Source of the DNA: Bacteroidales bacterium
GTDB lineage: Bacteria > Bacteroidota > Bacteroidia > Bacteroidales > F082
Length of the DNA stretch: 45,846 nt
Assembly: GCA_017630195.1 (NCBI GenBank)
Contig: JAGBVS010000186.1
Location: 1 to 45,846, forward strand
Direction: 5' to 3'
Made by a program: the position numbers and the translations under genes
The notes under the pieces: generated by a model
The model's input: the letters and a program-made list of their open reading frames with translations, nothing else
The model's database searches: none
Told to the model about the DNA's origin: nothing
Shown: in pieces, positions 8,551 to 16,332 of the stretch
Numbering within the stretch: position 1 is the first letter of the stretch
Layout: each line of letters opens with the position of its first letter

Positions 8551-8587
8551 ATATTTTTAGTGATATAAACAGAGGTGAAGGTATAAA

Positions 8588-8620
8588 AAAAGAGGCGTGA
8601 TACTAAATCAAGCCTCTTTT
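8588..8620 (-). terminator. Terminator after paralogue 3
   Basis: Nine-base arms AAAAGAGGC and GCCTCTTTT surround a 15-base loop; on the minus strand the stem runs into a T-run. It closes the 9803-8640 gene and makes it a separate transcription unit. Confidence 0.75.
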
Positions 8621-8639
8621 AAAAATTATGTTAGTTTAA

Positions 8640-9803
8640 TCAGTTTTTAACAATTTTTTGAACTGATGTTGAACCGTTGCTATGTAATCTTACGAAATAA
8701 ACGCCAGCTTCGTATTCTTTCATGTCGATTGCTAATGTTTCGCGAACTTCTGTAGCGAATAATTCTCTACCGCAGATGTCTAAAACTTCAACGAAATCAA
8801 CTTCTTCAGATTCTATCATAACGTAGTCTGTTGTTGGGTTAGGATAGATTCTTGTGTTAACGCTGATATTGTTTACAGATGTTGTATCTGGGTCTTCTGG
8901 TTCTTCTTCACCGATTACGTCATATAAGAATAAATAGTCGATAACGTAAACGAGAGAGCCTGATGTTTGGTCCATAGCATAGTATTCGAATGATTCCAAC
9001 ATGTTTTTCATTTGAGGAAGTGATGGGAAGTCATCTTCTGGATTTGCATAGTGGAAAATTTTGTCAGCAGAAACTTTGTCGTTGTATTTGTAAACTTTCT
9101 TTTCTTGAACGCTGCCAGATGCTGTAGCTGTTTTTGTTTCTACACAGTTGCCAGCTTCGTCATAAGTTTGAATGAAGCTTGTTTCCAAAGACCATGTAGC
9201 GCCGTCCCATGAGTAAATGAGAGATTCTGTGAGGTAACCGTTTTCGTCATAATAGTACTCTGTTAAACCGCTGTTTTGATAAACGCCTGTGAATGGGTTG
9301 ATCATAAGGAGTTCAGCTTCGAGTTGACCGTTGTCTTTGTAGCTGTAAGTAGCTTTTTCGTACATGCAACCAGCGAAATCGAGGTCTCTTTGGATTAATT
9401 GACCGTTTTCGTTGTATGTGTAGTAATAAACACCACCGAGTTGTGGACCCCAACCATCATTGAAGTCATTATAGTTTGTACGAGTTGCTCTTAAACCCAT
9501 TTCGTTGTAGGTATAGTCAACCCAGCAAACTTTAAGCCATTGGCCATCGAGGAGTTGGTAAGTTACTAAAGATGTGATGTTACCGTTTTCGTCATAAACG
9601 AGAGAGTCGATGCATTCGATTTCTTCTAATAAATCGATTTCGTGGATGCCTTTGAGGTCTGTGCCTAATACATCTGAATATTGATAGTTTTGAGTTTCGA
9701 AACCATCTTCAGACATAAATGTAGCGATACGGAATTGATAATCATTTTGTGCTAATGCTGGCATTGCTAACACTACCAACAACATAAGTAAAAATTTTCT
9801 CAT
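8640..9803 (-). CDS. Secreted YD-like-repeat protein with T9SS sorting domain (paralogue 3)
   Basis: The 387-residue product is the third tandem copy. It has a signal peptide ending LAQ, hairpin units (YDENGNITSLVTYQ, YNENGQLIQRDLDF, YYYDENGYLTESLIYSW), a short linker EEEPEDPDTT, and a sorting domain from YPNPTTDYVMI with CGRELFATEVRE and GVYFVRLHSNG. Its linker and sorting domain match paralogue 1, while its N-terminus matches paralogue 2, which points to exchange among copies. It has its own promoter and terminator, unlike the other two. Confidence 0.88.
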   Translation of the reverse strand: MRKFLLMLLVVLAMPALAQNDYQFRIATFMSEDGFETQNYQYSDVLGTDLKGIHEIDLLEEIECIDSLVYDENGNITSLVTYQLLDGQWLKVCWVDYTYNEMGLRATRTNYNDFNDGWGPQLGGVYYYTYNENGQLIQRDLDFAGCMYEKATYSYKDNGQLEAELLMINPFTGVYQNSGLTEYYYDENGYLTESLIYSWDGATWSLETSFIQTYDEAGNCVETKTATASGSVQEKKVYKYNDKVSADKIFHYANPEDDFPSLPQMKNMLESFEYYAMDQTSGSLVYVIDYLFLYDVIGEEEPEDPDTTSVNNISVNTRIYPNPTTDYVMIESEEVDFVEVLDICGRELFATEVRETLAIDMKEYEAGVYFVRLHSNGSTSVQKIVKN

Positions 9804-9861
9804 GATTTTTTTGTTTGTTTGATGATTTAATTAATGTTTTTTGAAATTAAAAATTAAAGCC

Positions 9862-9870
9862 GCAAAGGTA
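9862..9870 (-). promoter_or_regulatory. -7 promoter box for paralogue 3
   Basis: The minus strand reads TACCTTTGC, about 60 bases before the ATG at 9803. The 9804-10039 gap is a divergent promoter region shared with the hydrogenase operon. Confidence 0.65.
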
Positions 9871-9972
9871 ATGCTTTTTTTGTAATATGATAATAAAAAA
9901 ACAAATATTTTTTGCAGTGATTTTAATGAAGATATAAGGCATATTTTATGCGAAAAAAATGTAAGATATTAG

Positions 9973-10003
9973 TTTGGATATTTAAAAATGATTTCTATAT
10001 TTG
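9973..10003 (+). promoter_or_regulatory. Promoter of the hydBAC operon
   Basis: TTTG at 9973-9976, 19 bases of spacer, then TATATTTG at 9996-10003 match the Bacteroidetes TTTG-N19-21-TAnnTTTG promoter exactly. The leader to the ATG at 10040 is about 30 bases and SD-less. This is the cleanest primary-sigma promoter in the window. Confidence 0.75.
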
Positions 10004-10039
10004 TCACATCATACATTCATTAACATAACATTTAACAAA

Positions 10040-11938
10040 ATGGCAAAAATAAAATCATTAGCGGAGCTTAGAGAAATAAAAGAAAAGCTCAAATCAAATC
10101 TCGACCTTCGTGAGAAGAGTGAAAATTCTGAAGAGTTGATTCAGATTGAAGATGCCAAGACGCATGTGCTTTGTTGTGGCGGTACTGGATGTAAATCGTC
10201 TGAAAGTGACGCAATAGTAGCAAACTTCAATAATATATTAAAGGAAAAAGGTTTGCAAGATGAAGTTATGGTTGTCAAGACTGGTTGTTTTGGCTTCTGC
10301 GAAAAGGGACCGATAGTAAAGATGATACCAGACAACACATTTTACACACAAGTAAAACCATCTGATGTTCAGAGAATAGTTGAAGATCACATTATAAATG
10401 GCTGTAAGGTTAAAGACCTTCTTTATTTGGATCCTGAAACGAATCAGCATGTGGCTGATTCCAAGCATATGGGTTTTTATAAGAAACAACTTCGTATAGC
10501 ATTGCGTAATTGCGGTTTTATCAATCCAGAAGACATTGGCGAGTCTATTGCACGTGGTGGTTATGAAGGCCTCGGTAAGGCATTGTTGGAAATGTCACCG
10601 GAAGAAGTTGTCGCAGAGGTGACTGCATCAGGACTCAGAGGTAGAGGCGGTGCCGGTTTCCCGACAGGCGTTAAATGGGGATTGTGTGCAAGAAACGAAG
10701 CTGACCAAAAATATGTAGTATGTAATGCCGACGAAGGCGACCCAGGAGCATTCATGGATCGTTCCATTATGGAGGGTGACCCGCATTCAATCATAGAAGC
10801 GATGGCAATATGCGGCTATGCAATCGGTGCTACAAAAGGCCTCGTCTATATCCGCGCAGAATATCCTCTCGCTATCGAACGCTTGCAAATAGCATTAGGT
10901 CAAGCAAGAGAATATGGCTTGTTGGGAAAAGACATCATGGGCAGCGGATTCGACTTTGATATTGAGTTGCGTTATGGTGCAGGAGCTTTCGTCTGCGGAG
11001 AAGAAACAGCTCTTATACACTCAATGGAAGGACAACGCGGTGAACCAACTTTCAAGCCTCCGTTCCCAGCTGTGTCAGGGTACTTGAATAAGCCAACAAA
11101 CGTTAACAACGTTGAAACTTTCGCTAATATTCCAATCATTATTACAAAAGGAGCTGATTGGTTCGCAAGCATAGGATCAGAAAAATCAAAAGGAACAAAG
11201 GTGTTCGCATTGGCAGGTCAAATCAATAACGTCGGTTTGATTGAAGTTCCGATGGGAACAACACTCCGTGATATAGTATATGAAATAGGTGGCGGCATCA
11301 AGAATAATCGTCAGTTTAAAGCAGTGCAGACCGGAGGTCCTTCAGGCGGCTGCTTGACAAGTAAACACTTGGATACACCAATTGATTACGAAAGCTTGAT
11401 GGCAGCAGGTTCTATGATGGGTTCGGGCGGTATGGTCGTCATGGACGAGACTTCATGTATGGTGGCTATCGCTAAATTCTATCTTGAATTTACATGCGAA
11501 GAAAGTTGCGGTAAATGTACTCCATGTCGCATAGGTAACAAACGTATGCTTGAGATACTTGACAAGATTACTAAAGGTAACGGAACAATGCAAGACCTTC
11601 AAGAATTGCGTAACCTCGCTGATGTCATTAAAGATACAGCATTGTGTGGATTAGGTCAGACATCGCCGAATCCAATCCTTTCTACATTAGACAATTTCTG
11701 GGATGAATATGTAGAACATGTTGTTGACAAGAAATGTCGTGCCGGTGTATGTAAGTCGTTGATGAGTTATGAAATAGATTCAACGAAGTGTATAGGTTGC
11801 GGCGCTTGTAAACGAGTGTGTCCTCAAGACGCTATCTCAGGTGAAAAGAAAATGGCGCATCATATTGATAATCTCAAGTGTATCAAGTGCGGCGCATGTT
11901 ATGAAAAATGTAAGTTCGGTGCAATATCAATAAAATAA
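10040..11938 (+). CDS. hydB: [FeFe]-hydrogenase NADH-binding (HydB, NuoF-like) subunit
   Basis: This is the flavoprotein subunit that exchanges electrons with NAD(H). Order: N-terminal thioredoxin-like [2Fe-2S] domain (Cys46, Cys51, Cys83, Cys87), NuoF core with the FMN/NADH motif GRGGAGFPTG (about 201), NADEGDPGAF and GAGAFVCGEETAL, an SLBB segment, the NuoF [4Fe-4S] motif CEESCGKCTPC (about 487), and two C-terminal ferredoxin clusters (CIGCGACKRVCP, CIKCGACYEKC, about 583-625). This fusion of NuoE-like, NuoF and ferredoxin parts is the HydB layout of bifurcating hydrogenases and not that of complex I. I chose ATG 10040 (632 residues); a longer frame from TTG 10001 would begin inside the promoter box. 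Directly followed by hydA, 20 bases on. Confidence 0.95.
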   Translation: MAKIKSLAELREIKEKLKSNLDLREKSENSEELIQIEDAKTHVLCCGGTGCKSSESDAIVANFNNILKEKGLQDEVMVVKTGCFGFCEKGPIVKMIPDNTFYTQVKPSDVQRIVEDHIINGCKVKDLLYLDPETNQHVADSKHMGFYKKQLRIALRNCGFINPEDIGESIARGGYEGLGKALLEMSPEEVVAEVTASGLRGRGGAGFPTGVKWGLCARNEADQKYVVCNADEGDPGAFMDRSIMEGDPHSIIEAMAICGYAIGATKGLVYIRAEYPLAIERLQIALGQAREYGLLGKDIMGSGFDFDIELRYGAGAFVCGEETALIHSMEGQRGEPTFKPPFPAVSGYLNKPTNVNNVETFANIPIIITKGADWFASIGSEKSKGTKVFALAGQINNVGLIEVPMGTTLRDIVYEIGGGIKNNRQFKAVQTGGPSGGCLTSKHLDTPIDYESLMAAGSMMGSGGMVVMDETSCMVAIAKFYLEFTCEESCGKCTPCRIGNKRMLEILDKITKGNGTMQDLQELRNLADVIKDTALCGLGQTSPNPILSTLDNFWDEYVEHVVDKKCRAGVCKSLMSYEIDSTKCIGCGACKRVCPQDAISGEKKMAHHIDNLKCIKCGACYEKCKFGAISIK

Positions 11939-11958
11939 TATTAGAAAGGAACATTAAA

Positions 11959-13743
11959 ATGATAAGACTCACTATAGATAACAAACCGGTAGAAGTTGCA
12001 GAAGGCACAACTATTTTGAAAGCAGCTCGTCAGGCCGGCATTCATATTCCTACCTTATGTTATTTTGAATTGGCAGGAATGAATTTTGAAAACAAGCCGG
12101 GAGGCTGCCGTGTATGTGTTGTTGAAGTCGTTAAGGATTTTAACGGCAGACCACGTCGCAATCTCGCTCCTGCATGTGCCACCGACTGCGTAGATGGCAT
12201 GGAAGTGCTGACTCACTCGCAACGCGTCATCAACGCACGTCGTACAGTCGTTGAATTGATTCTTTCCGACCATCCGACAGACTGTCTCACATGCGCCAAA
12301 TCTGGTCAATGCGAATTGCAGAAGTTAGCGCAAAATCTTGGCATTCGTGAGATACCTTACAAAGGCGAACAATCGACTTATCGTGTAGATATGTCACCAT
12401 CTATAATTCGTGACGTTGATAAATGTATAATGTGCCGCCGTTGCGAGAACGTATGTAACAACATCCAAAGTGTTGGTGCTTTGTCGGCAGTGAATCGTGG
12501 TTTTCAAGCTGTTGTGGCTCCTGCCTTTGAACAGGATATGATTGACTCTCCATGCGTGATGTGCGGTCAGTGTGTTCAGGTATGTCCTGTAGGAGCGTTG
12601 AGCGAAGTGGATGATACTCGCAAAGTCATGATGGCAATCAACGACCCGAAGAAAACAGTAGTGGTTCAGACAGCTCCAGCAGTACGCGTCGCTATTGGAG
12701 AGGAATTTGGCATGGAGCCTGGCACAATAGTTACAGGTCAACTCGCAGCTGTGTTGCGTCAGGTAGGATTTGATTATGTGTTCGATACAGACTTTGCTGC
12801 CGACCTTACAATCATGGAAGAAGGAACTGAACTGCTCGACCGTATCAAGAGATTTACAGAAGGCGACAAATCAGTTCGTCTCCCGATATTGACATCATGC
12901 TGTCCTGGTTGGGTCAACTTCTTCGAGCATAACTTCCCTGATATGCTCGACGTTCCATCAACGGCAAAATCGCCGCAGCAGATGTTCGGTGCTATAGCTA
13001 AGAGCTATTGGGCAGAGAAAATGGGCATTAAACGTGAAGATATAGTAGTTGTTTCTATCATGCCATGTCTCGCTAAGAAATATGAATGCAAACGTGAAGA
13101 GTTCTCAGTAAACGGTAATCCTGACGTGGATTACGTACTCTCGACTCGTGAGTTGGCACGCTTGATTAAACAATTCAATTTAGACTTGAAAGAAATGCCA
13201 ACAGCAGATTTCGATGATCCTCTCGGCGAATCAACAGGCGCTGCTGTCATCTTCGGAGTGACAGGTGGCGTTATCGAAGCGGCAACTCGTACAGCATACG
13301 AAGTGTTTACAGGAAAGAAACTCGAAAGAATTGAGTTTACTGAGTTGCGCGGATTGGAAGGTATTCGCGATGCTTGGGTCGATTTTAACGGAACACCAAT
13401 ACATATAGGTATCGCTCACGGATTGAAGAACGCTCGTACATTGCTCGAAAGAGTACGTAAAGGCGAAGAACAATTCCACGCAATTGAAGTGATGGCATGT
13501 CCAGGCGGATGTATCGGCGGCGCCGGTCAGCCTTATCACCATGGCGACAGCAGTATCATCAAGAAACGCTTCGATGCTACTTACGAAGAGGACCGTAACA
13601 AACCAATACGCAAATCACACGAAAATCCATCAATAATCAAATTGTATAAGGAATTTCTTGGAGAACCATGTGGACATAAATCGCATGAACTGTTACATAC
13701 ACATTATTTCGACAAATCAGACCATGTCGAGATTGGTGAATAA
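11959..13743 (+). CDS. hydA: [FeFe]-hydrogenase catalytic subunit HydA
   Basis: HydA makes or splits H2 at the H-cluster. The 594-residue product has an N-terminal [2Fe-2S] domain (CYFELAGMNF then GGCRVCVVEV), the His-Cys segment HPTDCLTCAKSGQCELQ, two [4Fe-4S] motifs (CIMCRRCENVC and CVMCGQCVQVCP), then the three H-cluster signatures: TSCCPGW (about 311), MPCLAKKYE (about 368) and MACPGGCIGGAGQP (about 511). All ligand cysteines are present, so the enzyme looks intact. It ends in LLHTHYF, common in this NADH-linked group. The maturases HydE, HydF and HydG are not in the window and must be elsewhere if it is active. Confidence 0.96.
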   Translation: MIRLTIDNKPVEVAEGTTILKAARQAGIHIPTLCYFELAGMNFENKPGGCRVCVVEVVKDFNGRPRRNLAPACATDCVDGMEVLTHSQRVINARRTVVELILSDHPTDCLTCAKSGQCELQKLAQNLGIREIPYKGEQSTYRVDMSPSIIRDVDKCIMCRRCENVCNNIQSVGALSAVNRGFQAVVAPAFEQDMIDSPCVMCGQCVQVCPVGALSEVDDTRKVMMAINDPKKTVVVQTAPAVRVAIGEEFGMEPGTIVTGQLAAVLRQVGFDYVFDTDFAADLTIMEEGTELLDRIKRFTEGDKSVRLPILTSCCPGWVNFFEHNFPDMLDVPSTAKSPQQMFGAIAKSYWAEKMGIKREDIVVVSIMPCLAKKYECKREEFSVNGNPDVDYVLSTRELARLIKQFNLDLKEMPTADFDDPLGESTGAAVIFGVTGGVIEAATRTAYEVFTGKKLERIEFTELRGLEGIRDAWVDFNGTPIHIGIAHGLKNARTLLERVRKGEEQFHAIEVMACPGGCIGGAGQPYHHGDSSIIKKRFDATYEEDRNKPIRKSHENPSIIKLYKEFLGEPCGHKSHELLHTHYFDKSDHVEIGE

Positions 13744-13779
13744 ATATGTTGTTTGTTTAATGATTAAAATGTATATATT

Positions 13780-14259
13780 ATGGCAGTTATAAAATTATCA
13801 GAATCCAAGATAAACTTCGTAAAAGATATATGCAAACAATTTAATAACGAAGGCGGCGAAGTTATCAACGTTCTTCATAAAGTACAAGGTGAGTTCGGTT
13901 ATCTATCAGCTGAAGTTCAAGAGTTGGTTGCAGAAGAATTGCATATCCCAGTGGCAAGAGTATATGGTATCGTTTCATTCTATTCTTTCTTCACCATGAC
14001 ACCCAAAGGCCGTTATCCTATTTCAGTGTGCTTGGGCACTGCATGTTACGTCCGCGGTGCAGAAAAAGTCATCGATGAACTGAAACGCCAGCTCGCAATA
14101 CAAGTTGGAGGCACGACACCAGATGGCAAGTTCTCGTTGAACTGCTTGCGCTGCGTGGGCGCTTGCGGCTTGGCTCCGGTCATGATGATTGGCGACAAAG
14201 TCTATGGTCGCGTGACAGCAGATAAGGTCGCTGGTATCTTGGCAGAATATAATAATTAA
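13780..14259 (+). CDS. hydC: [FeFe]-hydrogenase [2Fe-2S] subunit HydC (NuoE-like)
   Basis: The 159-residue thioredoxin-like ferredoxin has the NuoE cysteine pattern: CLGTACY (about 84-90) and CLRCVGACG (about 122-130). It is the small subunit that relays electrons in HydABC complexes. With HydA and HydB it completes the trimer, supporting a bifurcating or NADH-linked enzyme over a monomeric ferredoxin hydrogenase. Gene order is B-A-C, unlike the C-B-A order of the Thermotoga operon (established knowledge). A strong terminator follows. Confidence 0.93.
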   Translation: MAVIKLSESKINFVKDICKQFNNEGGEVINVLHKVQGEFGYLSAEVQELVAEELHIPVARVYGIVSFYSFFTMTPKGRYPISVCLGTACYVRGAEKVIDELKRQLAIQVGGTTPDGKFSLNCLRCVGACGLAPVMMIGDKVYGRVTADKVAGILAEYNN

Positions 14260-14279
14260 GATTACAAGACTATAAGTTG

Positions 14280-14313
14280 GGAGCGCTCATGTTAAAAAGG
14301 CGCTCCTTTTTTT
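14280..14313 (+). terminator. Terminator of the hydBAC operon
   Basis: Arms GGAGCGC (14280-14286) and GCGCTCC (14300-14306) surround a 13-base loop, followed by seven T. Two reverse-orientation octamer units (14264-14278) lie between the hydC stop and the stem. Confidence 0.9.
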
Positions 14314-14353
14314 AAGATTTCAAGATTTCAGGATTTCAGGAACTCGGAATTTC
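14314..14353 (+). repeat. 8-bp array AGGATTTC family
   Basis: Five units (aagatttc, aagatttc, aggatttc, aggaactc, ggaatttc) directly follow the hydC terminator T-run. Same family as 1918-1941. Confidence 0.65.
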
Positions 14354-14402
14354 TGGTAGTGTAATAATATCTTACGTACTCCATTACTACTAACTAAAAA
14401 AA

Positions 14403-14474
14403 CTTATAGTCTCATAGACTCATAGACTTATAGACTCATAGTCTTATAATTTTATAGTCTTGTAGTCTTGTTGA
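14403..14474 (+). repeat. Nine-unit CTTRTAGT octamer array upstream of an Omp28 gene
   Basis: The units in strict 8-base register are cttatagt, ctcataga, ctcataga, cttataga, ctcatagt, cttataat, tttatagt, cttgtagt, cttgttga. The array runs into a T-run and the -7 box at 14484, the same arrangement as before ftsY. Confidence 0.8.
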
Positions 14475-14483
14475 CTTTTTTTA

Positions 14484-14491
14484 TATCTTTG
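14484..14491 (+). promoter_or_regulatory. -7 promoter box for the 14514 operon
   Basis: TATCTTTG (TAnnTTTG) lies 22 bases before the ATG at 14514. As with ftsY, the -33 position falls inside the octamer array. Confidence 0.6.
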
Positions 14492-14513
14492 TGGTTCGAA
14501 AAAATAAAACGTT

Positions 14514-16295
14514 ATGAGAAAGATTGTATTAATATTCCTACTGCTGTCAGTGTATGTATCGGGCGGCTTGAAAGCTCAGAACTTCGTTTCAACTGAGACT
14601 CAAAAAAGAAACGTTATCATTGAAGAATATACCGGAAAACATTGCAGCTGGTGCCCCGAAGGTCAGATGACTGCTAATGCTATAGCGAAAAATAACCCAG
14701 GTAAAGTGTTCCTTATGAACATTCATGCCGGTCCTTTTTCTCCGACAACATTTCCTAACCTCAATACCGACGACGGAACGACAATGGTTGAAGACTACGG
14801 CGTTACAGCATATCCTGCAGGTTTCGTCAACAGAACATCTACTTACGAAATAGCACGCGAACAATGGTCGTCATACACATTGCAGCAATTGCAACAAGAG
14901 GCCGAATGTAATATCGATGGTCAGGTTATAATAAATCCTACAACTAGAGAAGCTGCAATAACAGTGGAAATTTATTACACAGCGAATAGTAATGCGTCTT
15001 TCAACTACCTTACAATCGCTATGATACAAGATAGTATTTGGGGAGACCAAGACGGAGGCTTCGCAAATCCTGAACAATATATCAATGGAGAATATTGCCA
15101 TCTTCATATCATGCGCGATATCATAACATCTACATGGGGCGATGAAATCAGTCCAACAACAGCAGGTACTCTTATAACAAAAACTTATAATTACACTATA
15201 CCAGAAATGATAGGCGACCCTAATGGGGTAGAAGTGGTGCTCGATAATATTTCATTCGTGGCTTATGTGTCTGAAAGCGACGACGGAATACAGACTTGTC
15301 CAGTTCTTAATGTGAACGAATTGATAACAGTAATTGATAATAATGATGAAATAAAACCTTTGGTCCATAAAGTTTATCAAAAATCAACAATTTCATGTTC
15401 GGATAGTAAGACTTTGGTAACAAATGTTGTCAATGCCGGTAAGCAAGAAATAACATCAATATTAATTAAGGTGTCAACAGAAAGTAATGCTGATGAGTTC
15501 TTGTGGGAAGGTAATATCCCATCATTCCATGAGATAATGATAGAAAGCGAAATGGATTTTCCTATCGGCGAAAATGATGTGAAAATTGAAATACTTGAAG
15601 TTAACGGGGAAGAATATAATATGACAAAAACTTCTGAAGTCATCTCGGAAGAATGGACAGAGGTTGATATGTCAGCTCAAGAAGAGACTTTCAATATTGA
15701 AATAATGCAAGATAAATACGGCAATCAGATAAGATGGTTTGTTTTGTCATCAGATTATGACGTGTTGGCATCTGGCGGACCATATCAGATGTTGTCGGAA
15801 CCAGGAACAGAGTTGCGTCAGGAAACAGTTGTCGTTAAAGATGGCGATTGTGTGAAATTTGTCATTACCGACGCTGCCGGAAACGGAATATGCTGTAATA
15901 ATGGTGACGGATATTATAGAATATTAAATTCAAAAGGTGATGTCGTATTAGATGGAAGCGGTGATTTTGGTGCAGAAGCATTTCATTTGTTATCTATGAG
16001 ATATGACGGAAATGATGACGGTGACGATGAGGATGACGATGAAGGTGTGGAAGAAGAAAATATATTGAATTTAGCCAAGATTTATCCAAATCCTACACAG
16101 AACGAACTTTACATTGAATGTGAAGGAATGAAAGAAATAAGTATAATGACAGTTGGCGGACAGCTTGTCAATAAAAATATCGTTGATGACAATAGCTTTG
16201 TACTTGATATGCAAAAATGTGCTCCTGGAGTTTATTTCTTGAGAATAAAAACAGAAGAAAGCAATTTTGTAAAGAAAGTAGTTCGTGCAAATTGA
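14514..16295 (+). CDS. Omp28-like thioredoxin-fold protein with T9SS sorting domain (Omp28 A)
   Basis: The 593-residue product has a signal peptide (about 1-22), then an Omp28-related domain with thioredoxin features: strand VIIEEYTG, active-site-like CSWC (Cys44, Cys47), and a cis-Pro-like segment YPAGFVNR. A second conserved module follows, from EIMQDKYGNQIRWF through NGICCNNGDGYYRI, the type seen in many T9SS proteins. After an acidic linker (DDGDDEDDDEG, about 502-512) comes the sorting domain YPNPTQNELYI. Omp28 of Porphyromonas is an outer-membrane/surface protein with reported adhesin activity; whether the CxxC is redox-active is inference. First gene of a pair with Omp28 B, 37 bases apart. 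Confidence 0.9.
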   Translation: MRKIVLIFLLLSVYVSGGLKAQNFVSTETQKRNVIIEEYTGKHCSWCPEGQMTANAIAKNNPGKVFLMNIHAGPFSPTTFPNLNTDDGTTMVEDYGVTAYPAGFVNRTSTYEIAREQWSSYTLQQLQQEAECNIDGQVIINPTTREAAITVEIYYTANSNASFNYLTIAMIQDSIWGDQDGGFANPEQYINGEYCHLHIMRDIITSTWGDEISPTTAGTLITKTYNYTIPEMIGDPNGVEVVLDNISFVAYVSESDDGIQTCPVLNVNELITVIDNNDEIKPLVHKVYQKSTISCSDSKTLVTNVVNAGKQEITSILIKVSTESNADEFLWEGNIPSFHEIMIESEMDFPIGENDVKIEILEVNGEEYNMTKTSEVISEEWTEVDMSAQEETFNIEIMQDKYGNQIRWFVLSSDYDVLASGGPYQMLSEPGTELRQETVVVKDGDCVKFVITDAAGNGICCNNGDGYYRILNSKGDVVLDGSGDFGAEAFHLLSMRYDGNDDGDDEDDDEGVEEENILNLAKIYPNPTQNELYIECEGMKEISIMTVGGQLVNKNIVDDNSFVLDMQKCAPGVYFLRIKTEESNFVKKVVRAN

Positions 16296-16332
16296 TGTTT
16301 GGTTTTTGTAAACAATGCTAAAAATATTTAAT

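Noticed and set aside
10001..10039. Longer hydB start at TTG 10001
   Set aside because: It would begin inside the -7 promoter box; ATG 10040 gives a normal N-terminus.
12394..12741. Minus-strand open frame of 115 codons inside hydA
   Set aside because: Complement of conserved ferredoxin motifs; no independent support.
11959..13743. HydA considered as a NuoG subunit of complex I
   Set aside because: The three H-cluster signatures (TSCCPGW, MPCLAKKYE, MACPGGC) are hydrogenase-specific.
14403..14474. Octamer array considered as a CRISPR
   Set aside because: The units are 8 bases and contiguous, with no spacers and no cas genes.
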